Positions 17,546 to 26,559 of a stretch of 64,000 bases of DNA are shown here, piece after piece (the first letter of the stretch is position 1; every line of letters begins with the position of its first letter). Position numbers and translations under genes: made by a program. This DNA is from Edaphobacter modestus. Lineage in GTDB: Bacteria; Acidobacteriota; Terriglobia; Terriglobales; Acidobacteriaceae. The notes under the pieces were generated by a model. The model saw only the letters and a list, made by a program, of their open reading frames with translations, had not been told where the DNA came from and did no database searches. Location of the stretch: assembly GCF_004217555.1 (NCBI RefSeq), contig NZ_SHKW01000001.1:62001-126000 (forward strand). The letters are read 5' to 3'.

Positions 17546-18583
17546 ATGGATGACTTGGTGAAGGCGGGCGGTGGAGGAGAGTGGAGCCGAAGACGATTTC
17601 TCCTCCAGACAGCAAAGTTCTCTGCCCTCGCGTTCCTCGGTTCTCCTCTGGCTCTGGCAGAATTGTCGGTCCCTGCTACTCTTCCGGATCCAAAGTCGAA
17701 CCACATTCTAATGCTCGGCGACTGGGGAACAGTAACGGAGCCTGGGCAACAGATCGCCGTCGCCAATGCAATGAAGCGATGGGTCTCCGAGAACAGCATC
17801 CGTCCGGACGCGCTCCTGATGTTGGGCGACAACTTTTATGGTGAGATGCCTGATGGGGTGAATTCCCGTCGATGGATCACACAATTCGAACAGATGTATC
17901 CCTCAACGCTCTTTCCTGGCCCCGCATATGCGGTGCTCGGCAATCACGATTATGAGACTTTTCGCGGGAACAAAGTTGAAGCTGAGCTTGCGTATGCCAA
18001 GCAGAGCTCCCGATGGACGATGCCACGACGCTCGTATAGTGTGAAGCTGCCGAATGAGAATCCTCTTCTCACACTCATCTGCCTGGATTCGAATATCCCG
18101 GGGAGCAAGGGGTATGACCTTTGGCCATGGAGCTTTGTGCTTACCAGGCAGCAACACGATGAACAGCAACAATGGCTCGAGGCAGAGCTCGCGAAGCCCC
18201 GTACCACTGCGTTCTTAGCGGTTGCGGCACATCATCCGCTGTACAGCAATGGACAGCATTGCGATAACCCAAAGTTGATTGCGCAGTGGGATTCTCTGCT
18301 GCGGCGCCACAATGTCGATCTATACCTCTCCGGCCATGATCACGATCTGCAGCATCTTGAGTTCAAAGGTCATCCCACGTCATTTGTCATCTCAGGTGGA
18401 GGAGGGGCGGAGCTCGTCGGATGGACAACGCAGCCCCAGGAGCGAGGACCATGGGGTCTTCGCGCGTTAGGATTTACCGACTTGCAGATCTCAAAGGAGG
18501 AAGTGTTGGTCAGACATATCGGCAAGGATGCAACCGTCCTTTACGAGTTCAAAAAGCCGGTCAACATCATGGAACGCTCGTGA
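17546..18583 (+). CDS. Tat-exported purple/tartrate-resistant acid phosphatase-like metallophosphoesterase
   Basis: 345 residues beginning with a twin-arginine signal (WSRRRFLLQTAKFSALAFLG). All calcineurin-type dimetal motifs are present in order: LGDWGT, MLGDNFYG, VLGNHDYE, VAAHHPLYSNG and LSGHDHDLQHLE. The GDWG and GDNFY forms are those of type 5 (tartrate-resistant) acid phosphatases. It should hydrolyse phosphomonoesters in the periplasm. It is the last gene of the five-gene operon and pairs with the kinase-like exported protein. It meets the mlaD gene tail-to-tail with only 17 bp between the stops, so a shared terminator region would have to be inside coding sequence. Confidence 0.9.
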   Translation: MDDLVKAGGGGEWSRRRFLLQTAKFSALAFLGSPLALAELSVPATLPDPKSNHILMLGDWGTVTEPGQQIAVANAMKRWVSENSIRPDALLMLGDNFYGEMPDGVNSRRWITQFEQMYPSTLFPGPAYAVLGNHDYETFRGNKVEAELAYAKQSSRWTMPRRSYSVKLPNENPLLTLICLDSNIPGSKGYDLWPWSFVLTRQQHDEQQQWLEAELAKPRTTAFLAVAAHHPLYSNGQHCDNPKLIAQWDSLLRRHNVDLYLSGHDHDLQHLEFKGHPTSFVISGGGGAELVGWTTQPQERGPWGLRALGFTDLQISKEEVLVRHIGKDATVLYEFKKPVNIMERS

Positions 18584-18600
18584 TCACGCAGCCGAACAGA

Positions 18601-19965
18601 CTACTTCTTCTCAGCGACCAGAATGCATATGCCGGACCAACGATCATGGCCCAATCCCGGCGGGGGGGTCGCGCTCAGGGGCATAACGCCCACATTCTTG
18701 GAGGTGAATGGGTATCGTGCCTCGAGGTAATTTCGAACTAGCTGTGCTCGAGCGTAGGACCAGGAAAGAGCATCGGCTGACACCGCGGCATCGGAATATC
18801 CCTCGATCACAATGGGGTGCGTGAAGATCGCCTCTCCAAACAATGCAACGGCGGCATCGATAGCATGCTTCCCGTCTGTGCTCAACTCCTCCGCGCCATG
18901 TGGCCCACGCCGAAATAATCCGTCAGCCTGCAGCCAGGCACGTGGGCTCTGGGTGCTTGCAAACAGCTTACTGCGCCTATATTCCTGGGGGGACAGACTG
19001 CTCAGTGTGTAGTAGCCGCGATGGTTGAAGAAGCCCTTAAAGAAGAAGTTGTGCTTGATGGCCTCGGTATCTTCTGCCATGTTGCCTGTCGCAACGTTGA
19101 CATTGGTCAGCGCTTCACTCACGTTCTGACCTGCAGTGACACCATTTGCATCGGGCCCTAAAGCCTGGGTCAGACTTTGCTGGACTTGTTGGACGGTCTC
19201 ATCAGCCCGAGTTGATGCGGAACGAATCTGTGTCAGTGTGTCGTCAAGCTTCTGAGGTAGCTGACGCTGCTGAACATCTGCAATAAGGTTATCTACTCGG
19301 CCCGAGGCCCGATTGAGGTTCGAGGTTGTCGACTGCACGCTCGACATGGTCTCTCGAATCTGGCCTGCCATCTTCTCATCCCGGAGAAGCATACCGGCTG
19401 GTCCGCGGCCCTCTTTAAGGCCTACGAGCAGATCATTCGCGTTACCCACCGCGCCGTTGACGCCGTCCAGTGCAACGTTCAGTTTGCCGCCAACCTGCTT
19501 TATCGTTGCATCCGCATCGTTCATGATCCCGAGACCATGGCTGAGCAGGTCGGAAATGCTTACGGGAGGTTTGCTTTGCAGCACCGAGTCGGCTTGCGCG
19601 ATCGCCGCATTCGGGGAACCAGAATGGATCGTCAGGAACGTGTTACCTACCACGCCTTCTGTATCGATCGTTACGACGGAGTCGGTTCGAACCAGGCCAT
19701 GAAGCTGCTCGTCGACCTTCATCTGGACACGAAAATGACCAGTTGGCGAACGAGGTACTTCTATCCCGGTCACCTGGCCTGCGTCCATGCCTGCAACCTG
19801 CACCTTCGAACCCTTAGTGACGCCATCAAGATCGGCGAACTCGGTATACAGCAGCACGTGGCGCGAGAAAGCCTCACGACGACTCCCAACGAGGAAGATC
19901 CCGAGAGCGAACAACGTCACGCCGGCGATGATGAAGATTCCTACTGCGAGATATCGTCTAGACAT
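18601..19965 (-). CDS. mlaD: MlaD/Mce-family lipid-transport protein with C-terminal OmpA-like domain
   Basis: 454 residues. N-terminal anchor (VGIFIIAGVTLFALGIFLVG), one MCE domain (LLYTEFADLDGVTKGSKVQV, VDEQLHGLVRTDSVVTIDTE), a long helical needle region (QIRETMSSVQSTTSNLNRAS, QIRSASTRADETVQQVQQSL), then about 100 residues resembling an OmpA/MotB peptidoglycan-binding domain (PIVIEGYSDAAVSADALSWS, YARAQLVRNYLEARY). MCE proteins bind lipids and bridge inner-membrane ABC transporters to the outer membrane. An OmpA-like tail on an MCE protein is unusual and could anchor the bridge in the wall. Last gene of the 11-gene run that begins with coxB, 4 bp after mlaF. Confidence 0.85.
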   Translation of the reverse strand: MSRRYLAVGIFIIAGVTLFALGIFLVGSRREAFSRHVLLYTEFADLDGVTKGSKVQVAGMDAGQVTGIEVPRSPTGHFRVQMKVDEQLHGLVRTDSVVTIDTEGVVGNTFLTIHSGSPNAAIAQADSVLQSKPPVSISDLLSHGLGIMNDADATIKQVGGKLNVALDGVNGAVGNANDLLVGLKEGRGPAGMLLRDEKMAGQIRETMSSVQSTTSNLNRASGRVDNLIADVQQRQLPQKLDDTLTQIRSASTRADETVQQVQQSLTQALGPDANGVTAGQNVSEALTNVNVATGNMAEDTEAIKHNFFFKGFFNHRGYYTLSSLSPQEYRRSKLFASTQSPRAWLQADGLFRRGPHGAEELSTDGKHAIDAAVALFGEAIFTHPIVIEGYSDAAVSADALSWSYARAQLVRNYLEARYPFTSKNVGVMPLSATPPPGLGHDRWSGICILVAEKK

Positions 19966-19969
19966 TGGT

Positions 19970-20710
19970 TCACTCCATAATCAGTTTGCGAGCGACTTCG
20001 TTTTCGCTCTGGCTTACCTCGTCTACCGAGCCGAAGGCGACAAGATTTCCTTTGTCGAGCACGGCGACCCGGTCAGCTACCCTGCGGGCCCCGTGCACAT
20101 CATGTGTCACGATGATTAGAGCTGTCCCGTGTTCGGTCTTGCACCGCATGAGAAGCTCATCGATCTCAGAGGCGGTGATACGATCCAACCCACTGCTCGG
20201 CTCATCAGCCAGCAGAATCTTCGGTTCAAGCACCAACGCTCTGGCGAGGCCGGCCCTCTTCTTCATACCTCCCGAGAGTGCGGATGGATATTTCGCACCA
20301 TCTGCTCCCAGGCCGACATCGGTAAGAACACGGTGGACCACGTCGTCAATCTCGTCCTTGGATTTCCTGGTCAGTCTGCTGAGTGGCAATGCAAGGTTTT
20401 CGTAGAGGGTTAGGGAATCAAAGAGAGCGGCATCCTGAAATAGGTATCCCAGCTTTTTGCGAACGCGAGACAGACGTTTCTCGCCCATACCGACAACGTT
20501 GTCCTGATCAACCCAGACCTCTCCCGAGTCGGGGCGCATGAGAGCCATGATCAGTTTGAGGGTGACGCTCTTACCAGTACCGCTGCGACCGAGCAGACAC
20601 AAGGCCTGACCTTGATCGATATGAAAAGACACGTCATTCAGTACGCGTTTTGGACCGAACGACTTCATCACACGCTTAAACTCCACCGCGATGGTCTGGG
20701 ACTGGCTCAT
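19970..20710 (-). CDS. mlaF: Mla-type ABC transporter ATP-binding protein
   Basis: 246 residues with Walker A GRSGTGKSVT, Q-loop LFQDAALFDS, signature LSGGMKKRAGLARAL, Walker B ILLADEPSSGLD and switch His in VTHDVHG. The AALFDSLTLYENL stretch is characteristic of MlaF/Ttg2A-type phospholipid transport ATPases. ATG at 20710 overlaps the stop of mlaE by four bases, so the two are coupled. It energises lipid transfer between membranes together with mlaE and mlaD. Confidence 0.93.
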   Translation of the reverse strand: MSQSQTIAVEFKRVMKSFGPKRVLNDVSFHIDQGQALCLLGRSGTGKSVTLKLIMALMRPDSGEVWVDQDNVVGMGEKRLSRVRKKLGYLFQDAALFDSLTLYENLALPLSRLTRKSKDEIDDVVHRVLTDVGLGADGAKYPSALSGGMKKRAGLARALVLEPKILLADEPSSGLDRITASEIDELLMRCKTEHGTALIIVTHDVHGARRVADRVAVLDKGNLVAFGSVDEVSQSENEVARKLIME

Positions 20711-21477
20711 ATGGCCGTCTCCGGGAAGAGGAAGAAGATGCACTTGATCAGCAATACGTCAGCAACAATGATCAGCAGACAAGACAGAACAACACTGTTA
20801 GTAGCAGCTTCACCGACGCCCTGCGCTCCCTTGTCCGTCGTATAGCCGAAGTAGGAAGAGACGGAGCCGATAATGAAACCGAATACGGCGGTTTTCAGAG
20901 TAGGCGCAATGAAGTTTGCCCACTGAAGATAGTCAAATGCGCGATTAATGTAGAGTGTCGGCGCTATATGAGAGGAGAGCTCTTCTGAGAGGAAGCCTCC
21001 CAGCAGGCCTGCGAAATCCATGAAAAGTGTCAGGAAGGGAAGAGCGATCACACAGGCCAGGACTCGAGGCACGACCAGGAACTTGAACGAGTCAATCGAT
21101 AGCGATTCGATAGCGTCAATCTGCTCAGAGGCCCTCATGTTTGCAAGGACCGCACCGATTCCTGAACCGACTCGACCCGCGAGCAGCAATCCCGCTACCA
21201 ATGGCCCGATTTCGACGAAGAAGGATACTGCCTGCACGGCCGGTATCATGGCCGTGGCGCCAAACATCACCAGGGTGCTTCTTGTGTGAAGAGTCATGAT
21301 GGCTCCCAGGGCGAAGCCGGACACGACGATGAGGGTGAGTGATTTGTTTCCCACTTCTGCGATCTGACGGAAAAATTGGGCAAATTCGAACGGAGGTCTG
21401 AGGGAATCAGCGACGATCCGCAGACTAAACAACGCCATCTTCCCGACGAACTCAAATAAATTACTGAGCCAGCGCAC
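20707..21477 (-). CDS. mlaE: MlaE-type ABC transporter permease
   Basis: 256 residues with five to six membrane spans. The family core is clear: FFVEIGPLVAGLLLAGRVGSG, GAVLANMRASEQIDAIESLS, FLVVPRVLACVIALPFLT, and the C-terminal GAQGVGEAATNSVVLSCLLI. It forms the inner-membrane channel of the Mla lipid system. The start (GTG at 21477) lies 17 bp inside the 3' end of ctaG, so the lipid-transport genes are translationally linked to the oxidase-assembly gene, an uncommon arrangement. Confidence 0.92.
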   Translation of the reverse strand: MRWLSNLFEFVGKMALFSLRIVADSLRPPFEFAQFFRQIAEVGNKSLTLIVVSGFALGAIMTLHTRSTLVMFGATAMIPAVQAVSFFVEIGPLVAGLLLAGRVGSGIGAVLANMRASEQIDAIESLSIDSFKFLVVPRVLACVIALPFLTLFMDFAGLLGGFLSEELSSHIAPTLYINRAFDYLQWANFIAPTLKTAVFGFIIGSVSSYFGYTTDKGAQGVGEAATNSVVLSCLLIIVADVLLIKCIFFLFPETAI

Positions 21478-22327
21478 GTGCCCTCTCCAGTCCCGTCTTC
21501 TCGTTCACGAGTCGACCGTTCGCCAAGAATCGAGTAGTCAGATAGATGGCGGGAACAAGAAACACCAAAGACCCAAATACCCACATGAAAGCCCCCGCTG
21601 CGATCTGATCCTTCAACGCGTCGATTCCGAAGGGCCGTTCGACAACTCCATAGCTCGGGTAGAGCAACCGCCCTGAAAAACACAGGAATGCTGACAAACC
21701 AGTGTTTACAAAATCCGATGTCAAAAGGTATGGAATGATCATCCAGGAGTTCAATCGACGTCGTGCCGGCCAGGGCTGCACGATGGGCCACCAAAAGATG
21801 AGGCTCGTCGCAAAAAAGCAGAAATGCTCGAAGTTGTGCCAGTTTTCCGAGGCCAATGCGAATTCGTAGGCTTTCGGAATGTGCCAGCCAACATAAGTGA
21901 GGTTCATCGCGAGCCATGCAAATGGCAGGCGGGAAAAGAGCTCCTGAACCCAGTGCACGACCGAAGACCGAAAGATCGGTCCCCCTATCCAGCGAACGAT
22001 CGGACCCGGTAGTCCGCGCAGCATAGGGACGAACGGGCACCCTAACACAATGAGCGCAGGAGCCACCGACATCAGCACGAAGTGCTGAGCCATGTGCATG
22101 AAGAGCAGTGTCTCGCTGTAAGTGTCGAGTGACGAAGAAACCGCCAAGAAGATGGCAAAGAGTCCCGTAAGGAAGGAGAAGAGCCGCCACTCAGGGATCT
22201 GCTTTGGTCGAGTGCGCTTAAGGGCCAGCCAACCTCGCACATAAATGAAGCCCACAGCCACGAGGGTGCCCGTGACTGCGGGAGGGATATCCCAATCGGT
22301 AATGAGACTCAGCCAAGAGGTCTCCAA
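21461..22327 (-). CDS. ctaG: caa3-type cytochrome oxidase assembly protein CtaG
   Basis: 288 residues, seven predicted membrane helices, with conserved LLFMHMAQHFVLMSVAPALI, WLAMNLTYVGWHIPKAYEFA and NWHNFEHFCFFATSLIFWW, the histidine-rich segments of the caa3_CtaG family. In Bacillus this protein is needed for CuB/caa3 oxidase formation. It follows the cytochrome b gene by 10 bp and precedes mlaE with a 17-bp overlap. Confidence 0.92.
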   Translation of the reverse strand: METSWLSLITDWDIPPAVTGTLVAVGFIYVRGWLALKRTRPKQIPEWRLFSFLTGLFAIFLAVSSSLDTYSETLLFMHMAQHFVLMSVAPALIVLGCPFVPMLRGLPGPIVRWIGGPIFRSSVVHWVQELFSRLPFAWLAMNLTYVGWHIPKAYEFALASENWHNFEHFCFFATSLIFWWPIVQPWPARRRLNSWMIIPYLLTSDFVNTGLSAFLCFSGRLLYPSYGVVERPFGIDALKDQIAAGAFMWVFGSLVFLVPAIYLTTRFLANGRLVNEKTGLERARALAQ

Positions 22328-22337
22328 CTAGCCTCCT

Positions 22338-23813
22338 TCACGGTTTGGGCGCGGGCTCTGCCATGGCTGCCTGATGGGATGCATCTGCGGCCGGTGGCTG
22401 ATTGAGGGGATGCAGGGTTCCCAGAAACTGAACGAGAGCGGTGGTCTCGGATGGGCTCAGGTTCTTGCCATACGCCGGCATGTTGCCGCCGCCCTGTAAT
22501 ACCTGCCGAATCAGTTGATCCTCCGTGAGACGCGTTGCGACAAGGTCCAGAGCCGGACCACGCTGTCCGCCAACGCCTGCAATCGCGTGACAGTTACGGC
22601 ATTGCTTCGACTGAAAGACGATAGCGCCTTGCCGTTGGAGCGGGCTGAGATCGTGCGTGTAACGGGAGGGGACCGGCGGACCGCCGCTCCATGCATTCAT
22701 CTTCGGGCTCCAGGGCGTGAAGGTCCCAAGATGCGTTAACACACCCCATGCGACGGCTACGGTAGTCAACATGATGATTGCGACTGGTCGCTTATGCCAG
22801 CTCTTCTCACCTTCACCCGCGTAAAACGGAAGGGCTGCAAGTCCTGCGATTCCCAGCACAGGGGCGATCAGGAGAAACGGTGTTTCCAGGCTGGGAGGAA
22901 GATAAGACAATACTGCGTAAAGCCACAGGAAGAAGAAGTCGGGTTTCGGCGCAGTCTGAATGATCGTTGGATCCGGCTGCCCTCCCGGTCCGTAAGGTCC
23001 AAACACGGCTGCACAAACGGCGACCGCTGCCAGGATCGCCGCCGAGAAGAAGGCGTCCTTCCAAACAGCTCCAGGCACGAATGGCCGGCCGTCCTTCTTC
23101 GTCAGCTCATGGTATTCCGTCAGGTACGTAGAGCGGCGAACGATACGGCCAGGCATCGGCCATTCGTTGATTCCGAGCTTGACGACCATCCACACGTGGA
23201 GGCACGCGAAGGCAAACAGCATCCCCGGGATAACGAAGACATGAAAGGCGAAGAATCTGGAGAGTGTTGCTCCGGCGATGATAGGGCCGCCTAACATCAT
23301 GTGGACCGCAATATTGCCGATGAAGGGCACGCGGCTCGCAATGGATGCTCCAATGCCGAGCCCCCAGTAAGCATCCTGATCGAAACGTAGCACTTGGCCT
23401 GTGAACGCCATCCCGAGTGTCAAGAGCAGCAGGAACACTCCGAGAACCCAGGTCAGTTCTCTAGGGAACTTATATGCACCGAAGAGGAAAACCTGGGCCA
23501 TGTGGATCAACACGACGGCAACCATGAAGTTCGATCCCCAGCCGTGCATCGCACGCAGGAACCATCCAAGAGTTAATTGGTGGTTCAGAACATTCAGGCT
23601 GTTCCATGCCTGTCCGGCGGAGGGCACATATACAAGCGCAAGCAGGATCCCGGTCACAATCTGAAGCATCAGCAGGACAAAGGCGGCACTCCCGAAGACG
23701 TACCACCAACTGGCGGTCTTGTTCGGGACAGGGTGGAGAGCCATCTCTTTGATGGGCTCGCCGAGCTGCAGACGGCTATCAAACCAGGTGTACAGAGCCT
23801 TCAACCGGCGCAT
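22338..23813 (-). CDS. Cytochrome b of a bc complex fused to cytochrome c
   Basis: 491 residues. The first about 370 are a full cytochrome b: four-helix N-terminal part with haem histidines (FLRAMHGWGSNFMVAVVLIH; FAFHVFVIPGMLFAFACLHV), then a subunit-IV-like part (FFFLWLYAVLSYLPPSLETP). The C-terminal about 110 residues carry a c-type haem site CRNCHAIAG with distal Met in GGNMPAYGKNLS. The fusion supplies electron exit from quinol oxidation directly to haem c. It overlaps the Rieske gene by 13 bp. It works with the Rieske and dihaem cytochrome c proteins encoded upstream to feed the oxidase. Confidence 0.93.
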   Translation of the reverse strand: MRRLKALYTWFDSRLQLGEPIKEMALHPVPNKTASWWYVFGSAAFVLLMLQIVTGILLALVYVPSAGQAWNSLNVLNHQLTLGWFLRAMHGWGSNFMVAVVLIHMAQVFLFGAYKFPRELTWVLGVFLLLLTLGMAFTGQVLRFDQDAYWGLGIGASIASRVPFIGNIAVHMMLGGPIIAGATLSRFFAFHVFVIPGMLFAFACLHVWMVVKLGINEWPMPGRIVRRSTYLTEYHELTKKDGRPFVPGAVWKDAFFSAAILAAVAVCAAVFGPYGPGGQPDPTIIQTAPKPDFFFLWLYAVLSYLPPSLETPFLLIAPVLGIAGLAALPFYAGEGEKSWHKRPVAIIMLTTVAVAWGVLTHLGTFTPWSPKMNAWSGGPPVPSRYTHDLSPLQRQGAIVFQSKQCRNCHAIAGVGGQRGPALDLVATRLTEDQLIRQVLQGGGNMPAYGKNLSPSETTALVQFLGTLHPLNQPPAADASHQAAMAEPAPKP

Positions 23814-24403
23814 GACGATCCCCCCTGCGCGTTCTCAATCTGAATGAGCTTGGCTGTGTTTGACAGGGTAGGCATTTGACCAGCGTTGATCTGAATGGCC
23901 CCATCAACGATCTTGGTGTCGTAGGTGAATAGCCCTCGCTCTGGTGGACCTGAGGCTCGACTTCCGTCTGCATAGTAGGCGCCGCCGTGGCAAGGACACA
24001 TAAACAAGCCCGATTGTGGAAACCACCTAACTGGGCACCCCAGGTGGGCACAATTGATTGCGAACACCTGGAACTCTTTATTCGAGATCCGGCGTACCCA
24101 GCAGGCTACTCGATCGGTTTCACCGTCCCATGCACGGCTAACTGGGTTCGTAAACTTCGCCAGACGCGTCTCACCGACAGGAAATGTATCGACAGACCCG
24201 AGCGACACCCAGGACTTGTATGCGTCGTCAGACTTTACGGGTGAGAGGAGGTATTTAACTACCGGCACTGCGACCGCAACGCCAACTACGGCGTTGAAGA
24301 GCGCGCCCACCTTCAGTAGCAACCACCGCCTCGACACCGTCAATGGGTCAACAGGCGTCTGCTCTTCCTCATGTTGTCCGACAGGCAGTTTCTCTTCACT
24401 CAC
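23801..24403 (-). CDS. Rieske iron-sulfur protein of the bc complex
   Basis: 200 residues with an N-terminal membrane/Tat-like anchor (RRWLLLKVGALFNAVVGVAV) and both cluster-binding motifs, CAHLGCPV and CPCHGGAY, that hold the 2Fe-2S cluster through two Cys and two His. It takes electrons from quinol at cytochrome b and passes them to cytochrome c. The 3' end overlaps the cytochrome b gene by 13 bp; the upstream cytochrome c gene ends 3 bp before its start. Confidence 0.94.
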   Translation of the reverse strand: MSEEKLPVGQHEEEQTPVDPLTVSRRWLLLKVGALFNAVVGVAVAVPVVKYLLSPVKSDDAYKSWVSLGSVDTFPVGETRLAKFTNPVSRAWDGETDRVACWVRRISNKEFQVFAINCAHLGCPVRWFPQSGLFMCPCHGGAYYADGSRASGPPERGLFTYDTKIVDGAIQINAGQMPTLSNTAKLIQIENAQGGSSCAG

Positions 24404-24406
24404 AAA

Positions 24407-25117
24407 TCACCTCTTAGTGCTTGTCTCGGGATATGGCTGGCCCGGAGTATCGCTTCGCAACGAATGGAGATACGTAATGACGTCGGTCACATCCTCATCA
24501 TTCGGGGGCTGGCCCGGACGAACCTGCTTCCAGTCCGGGTGACCAAGATCGGGACGCCCCGCGATGACGATGGTCCGCAGGCTCTGATCGCTTACAAGGG
24601 ACAAATAGCTGGCGTCCGTGATCTTCTGCTGCCCCTGCTGATGGCAAGATGAGCAACTTACCCGGAAAATGTTCTGTCCGCGTTCGACATTGCCTATTGC
24701 GGATGAAGAATACGGAGGCATGTTTGCCGCACTGTGATCCGTGTGATTCCAGCGCGCGCGCATGCCTGCAACGAGGACGTCAACCTGCTGAGGAGTAAGG
24801 AAACCGCCAGCTGACTCTCCAAACGAAGGCATTTGTGTTCCCGGCATCCCGGACGTGATCCAGTGCCTCAATGACGCGTCATCAACAAGTGCCTGATATT
24901 TCGGATTGGCCAGATCAAGAGCTGGTCCTCCAGAACCGTTTTCTCCATGGCAGGCGGAGCAGTTCTGCTTGTACAGTCGGTCAAACGATGCGACATTTTC
25001 GGGACGCATCAGCTCTTCCTGATCGTTTGGCGGCCCGATTTTCCGATCGCATCCCAAACTGCCTACAAGCAGGGTGAGGGGAACAATCGACAGTATTGCT
25101 CTTGCAGTAAACTTCAT
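24407..25117 (-). CDS. Dihaem c-type cytochrome lipoprotein
   Basis: 236 residues starting at ATG 25117. N-terminal signal with lipobox-like LTLLVGSLGC, then two haem sites, CSACHGENG and CSSCHQQGQ, each in a cytochrome c fold with Met ligands (GTQMPSFGE; the second domain less clear). Located between an unknown membrane protein (4-bp overlap) and the Rieske gene, it is probably a subunit of the bc complex or shuttles electrons to the caa3 oxidase. Upstream in-frame codons are not needed because the start is well placed for coupling. Confidence 0.88.
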   Translation of the reverse strand: MKFTARAILSIVPLTLLVGSLGCDRKIGPPNDQEELMRPENVASFDRLYKQNCSACHGENGSGGPALDLANPKYQALVDDASLRHWITSGMPGTQMPSFGESAGGFLTPQQVDVLVAGMRARWNHTDHSAANMPPYSSSAIGNVERGQNIFRVSCSSCHQQGQQKITDASYLSLVSDQSLRTIVIAGRPDLGHPDWKQVRPGQPPNDEDVTDVITYLHSLRSDTPGQPYPETSTKR

Positions 25118-25959
25118 CGTCGATCTCCCGTCGGGCCTTTGAAATCTTTGGCTTCGATTCCCATACGAAGAATGAACGGCAAGGTTTGATGAGTTCTGAT
25201 TTTCCCCGATCTCGTAACGACGACGCCGGCTACGATGCCGAAGACTATCTCGGAGAGAGCGAACCAGCCCCACGCGATTCTGGCGTTGAACGCCGGATTC
25301 ACAAATCCGAGGATCGAGTGAAGAAGACCTGTCCACAGGAGCGGAGCAACTATCCCGCCAAGAAGGATCGGCCGACGAGGCCACATTGGCAGCATTGCTC
25401 CGTAGAGTAGGCCGATTAGTGTGCAAATTGCGGTATGAATGATCGTTGCCGTAATCAAACCATTCCAGTGAAAGGCCGCAATGTCGGCGGTAGTAGCGTT
25501 TGTCCAGTGCGCAACGCCCGCACCGCCAAGCAGATTCACTGCGTACCAGATACTGTGCTGTGTAAGATATCCGTAAAGGAGAGCGGGGAAGATCATGACG
25601 ATTCCCCCTGCTATTCCTCCACGGAGTCCAGAGGTCACGGCATAACTTTCAACGGGAAGGAACGCCCGGTGAACTTCACTGACCTGGATGTGCGCCACCT
25701 GGGTCCTCACGCTTGATGGCGTGAACTGTCTTGCCTTAACCGGGATCATTTCGTGATGTTCCTCGGGAAGGACTTGCTTTGCCCATCCGGCAACGGCACA
25801 GCAGACAAGGACAAGGCCTCCAATGCCGACTCCAACACTCGTCACAAGGCTCGCGAAGGAGAGCGTGATGCCGAAGGCGAGAAGAATCGGCCACGCCGTA
25901 CTTGCCGGCATCTCAATAGGCTCTCTTTGACTTTGTTCCGCTTTGCCGTCATTCACCAC
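25114..25959 (-). CDS. Membrane protein of the oxidase operon, unknown function
   Basis: 281 residues. The first about 80 (STAWPILLAFGITLSFASLV ... GWAKQVLPEEHHEM) resemble small cytochrome oxidase subunit IV-like segments with two helices. The rest has about five further helices (GGIAGGIVMIFPALLYGYLT; LITATIIHTAICTLIGLLYG) and contains no known cofactor motif. It sits between coxC (3-bp gap) and the cytochrome c gene (4-bp overlap), so it is likely a structural or assembly component of the respiratory complexes. I do not recognise a named family for the C-terminal part. Confidence 0.7.
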   Translation of the reverse strand: MVNDGKAEQSQREPIEMPASTAWPILLAFGITLSFASLVTSVGVGIGGLVLVCCAVAGWAKQVLPEEHHEMIPVKARQFTPSSVRTQVAHIQVSEVHRAFLPVESYAVTSGLRGGIAGGIVMIFPALLYGYLTQHSIWYAVNLLGGAGVAHWTNATTADIAAFHWNGLITATIIHTAICTLIGLLYGAMLPMWPRRPILLGGIVAPLLWTGLLHSILGFVNPAFNARIAWGWFALSEIVFGIVAGVVVTRSGKIRTHQTLPFILRMGIEAKDFKGPTGDRR

Positions 25960-25962
25960 AAG

Positions 25963-26559
25963 TCACCGTCCGATCAGGTAAACGACTGTAAATACCACGA
26001 TCCACACGGCATCCACGAAGTGCCAATAAAGGGCAACAACTCCGAAGCGCTCACTTTGCCGCGAGTCAACCCAGCCGAAAAGAGAGAAGATAAAGATCGA
26101 GGTAAGAAGAAACAGCCCGACTACGACGTGGGTTGCGTGAAGTCCCACCAGAGAGTAGAACGTCGTGCCAAACAGGTTTGTGCTGACGGTCAGCCCGTCC
26201 TGACAGATCAGCTTCTTCCATTCAAGCGCTGTGCCTGCTAGGAAGACTGCCGCAAGTGCGATTGTGGCGCCCATCCAAACGGTAAAGCTTCCCATTCGGT
26301 CATCTTCGATGGCTTTTTCTGCGCGCCAGATCGTAATGCTGCTAGACAACAGGCAGATCGTGGCAAGAATTGGAATTTCCAATACCTGCGCAGGTGTTGG
26401 CCCCGAGAGGCTCTTGCCCATATAGAAGACATAGGCAACAACGAAGATGGTGAAGATCGCACTCTCACCAACAATTAGCGCCGTCATACCGACTCGACGT
26501 TTGCTGGGAAGATGCCACTCGGCATTATGTCCTGGGTGACTGACCGGTATAGAACTCAT
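25963..26559 (-). CDS. coxC: Cytochrome c oxidase subunit III
   Basis: 198 residues with five predicted helices, the short form found with caa3-type oxidases. Family segments: LIVGESAIFTIFVVAYVFYM, FYSLVGLHATHVVVGLF and RFGVVALYWHFVDAVWIVVF (the conserved W-H-F-V-D-x-V-W). Start taken at ATG 26559, which overlaps the coxA stop by four bases, and not at the upstream in-frame ATG. Subunit III stabilises the oxidase and lies third in the cox order B-A-C. Confidence 0.93.
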   Translation of the reverse strand: MSSIPVSHPGHNAEWHLPSKRRVGMTALIVGESAIFTIFVVAYVFYMGKSLSGPTPAQVLEIPILATICLLSSSITIWRAEKAIEDDRMGSFTVWMGATIALAAVFLAGTALEWKKLICQDGLTVSTNLFGTTFYSLVGLHATHVVVGLFLLTSIFIFSLFGWVDSRQSERFGVVALYWHFVDAVWIVVFTVVYLIGR

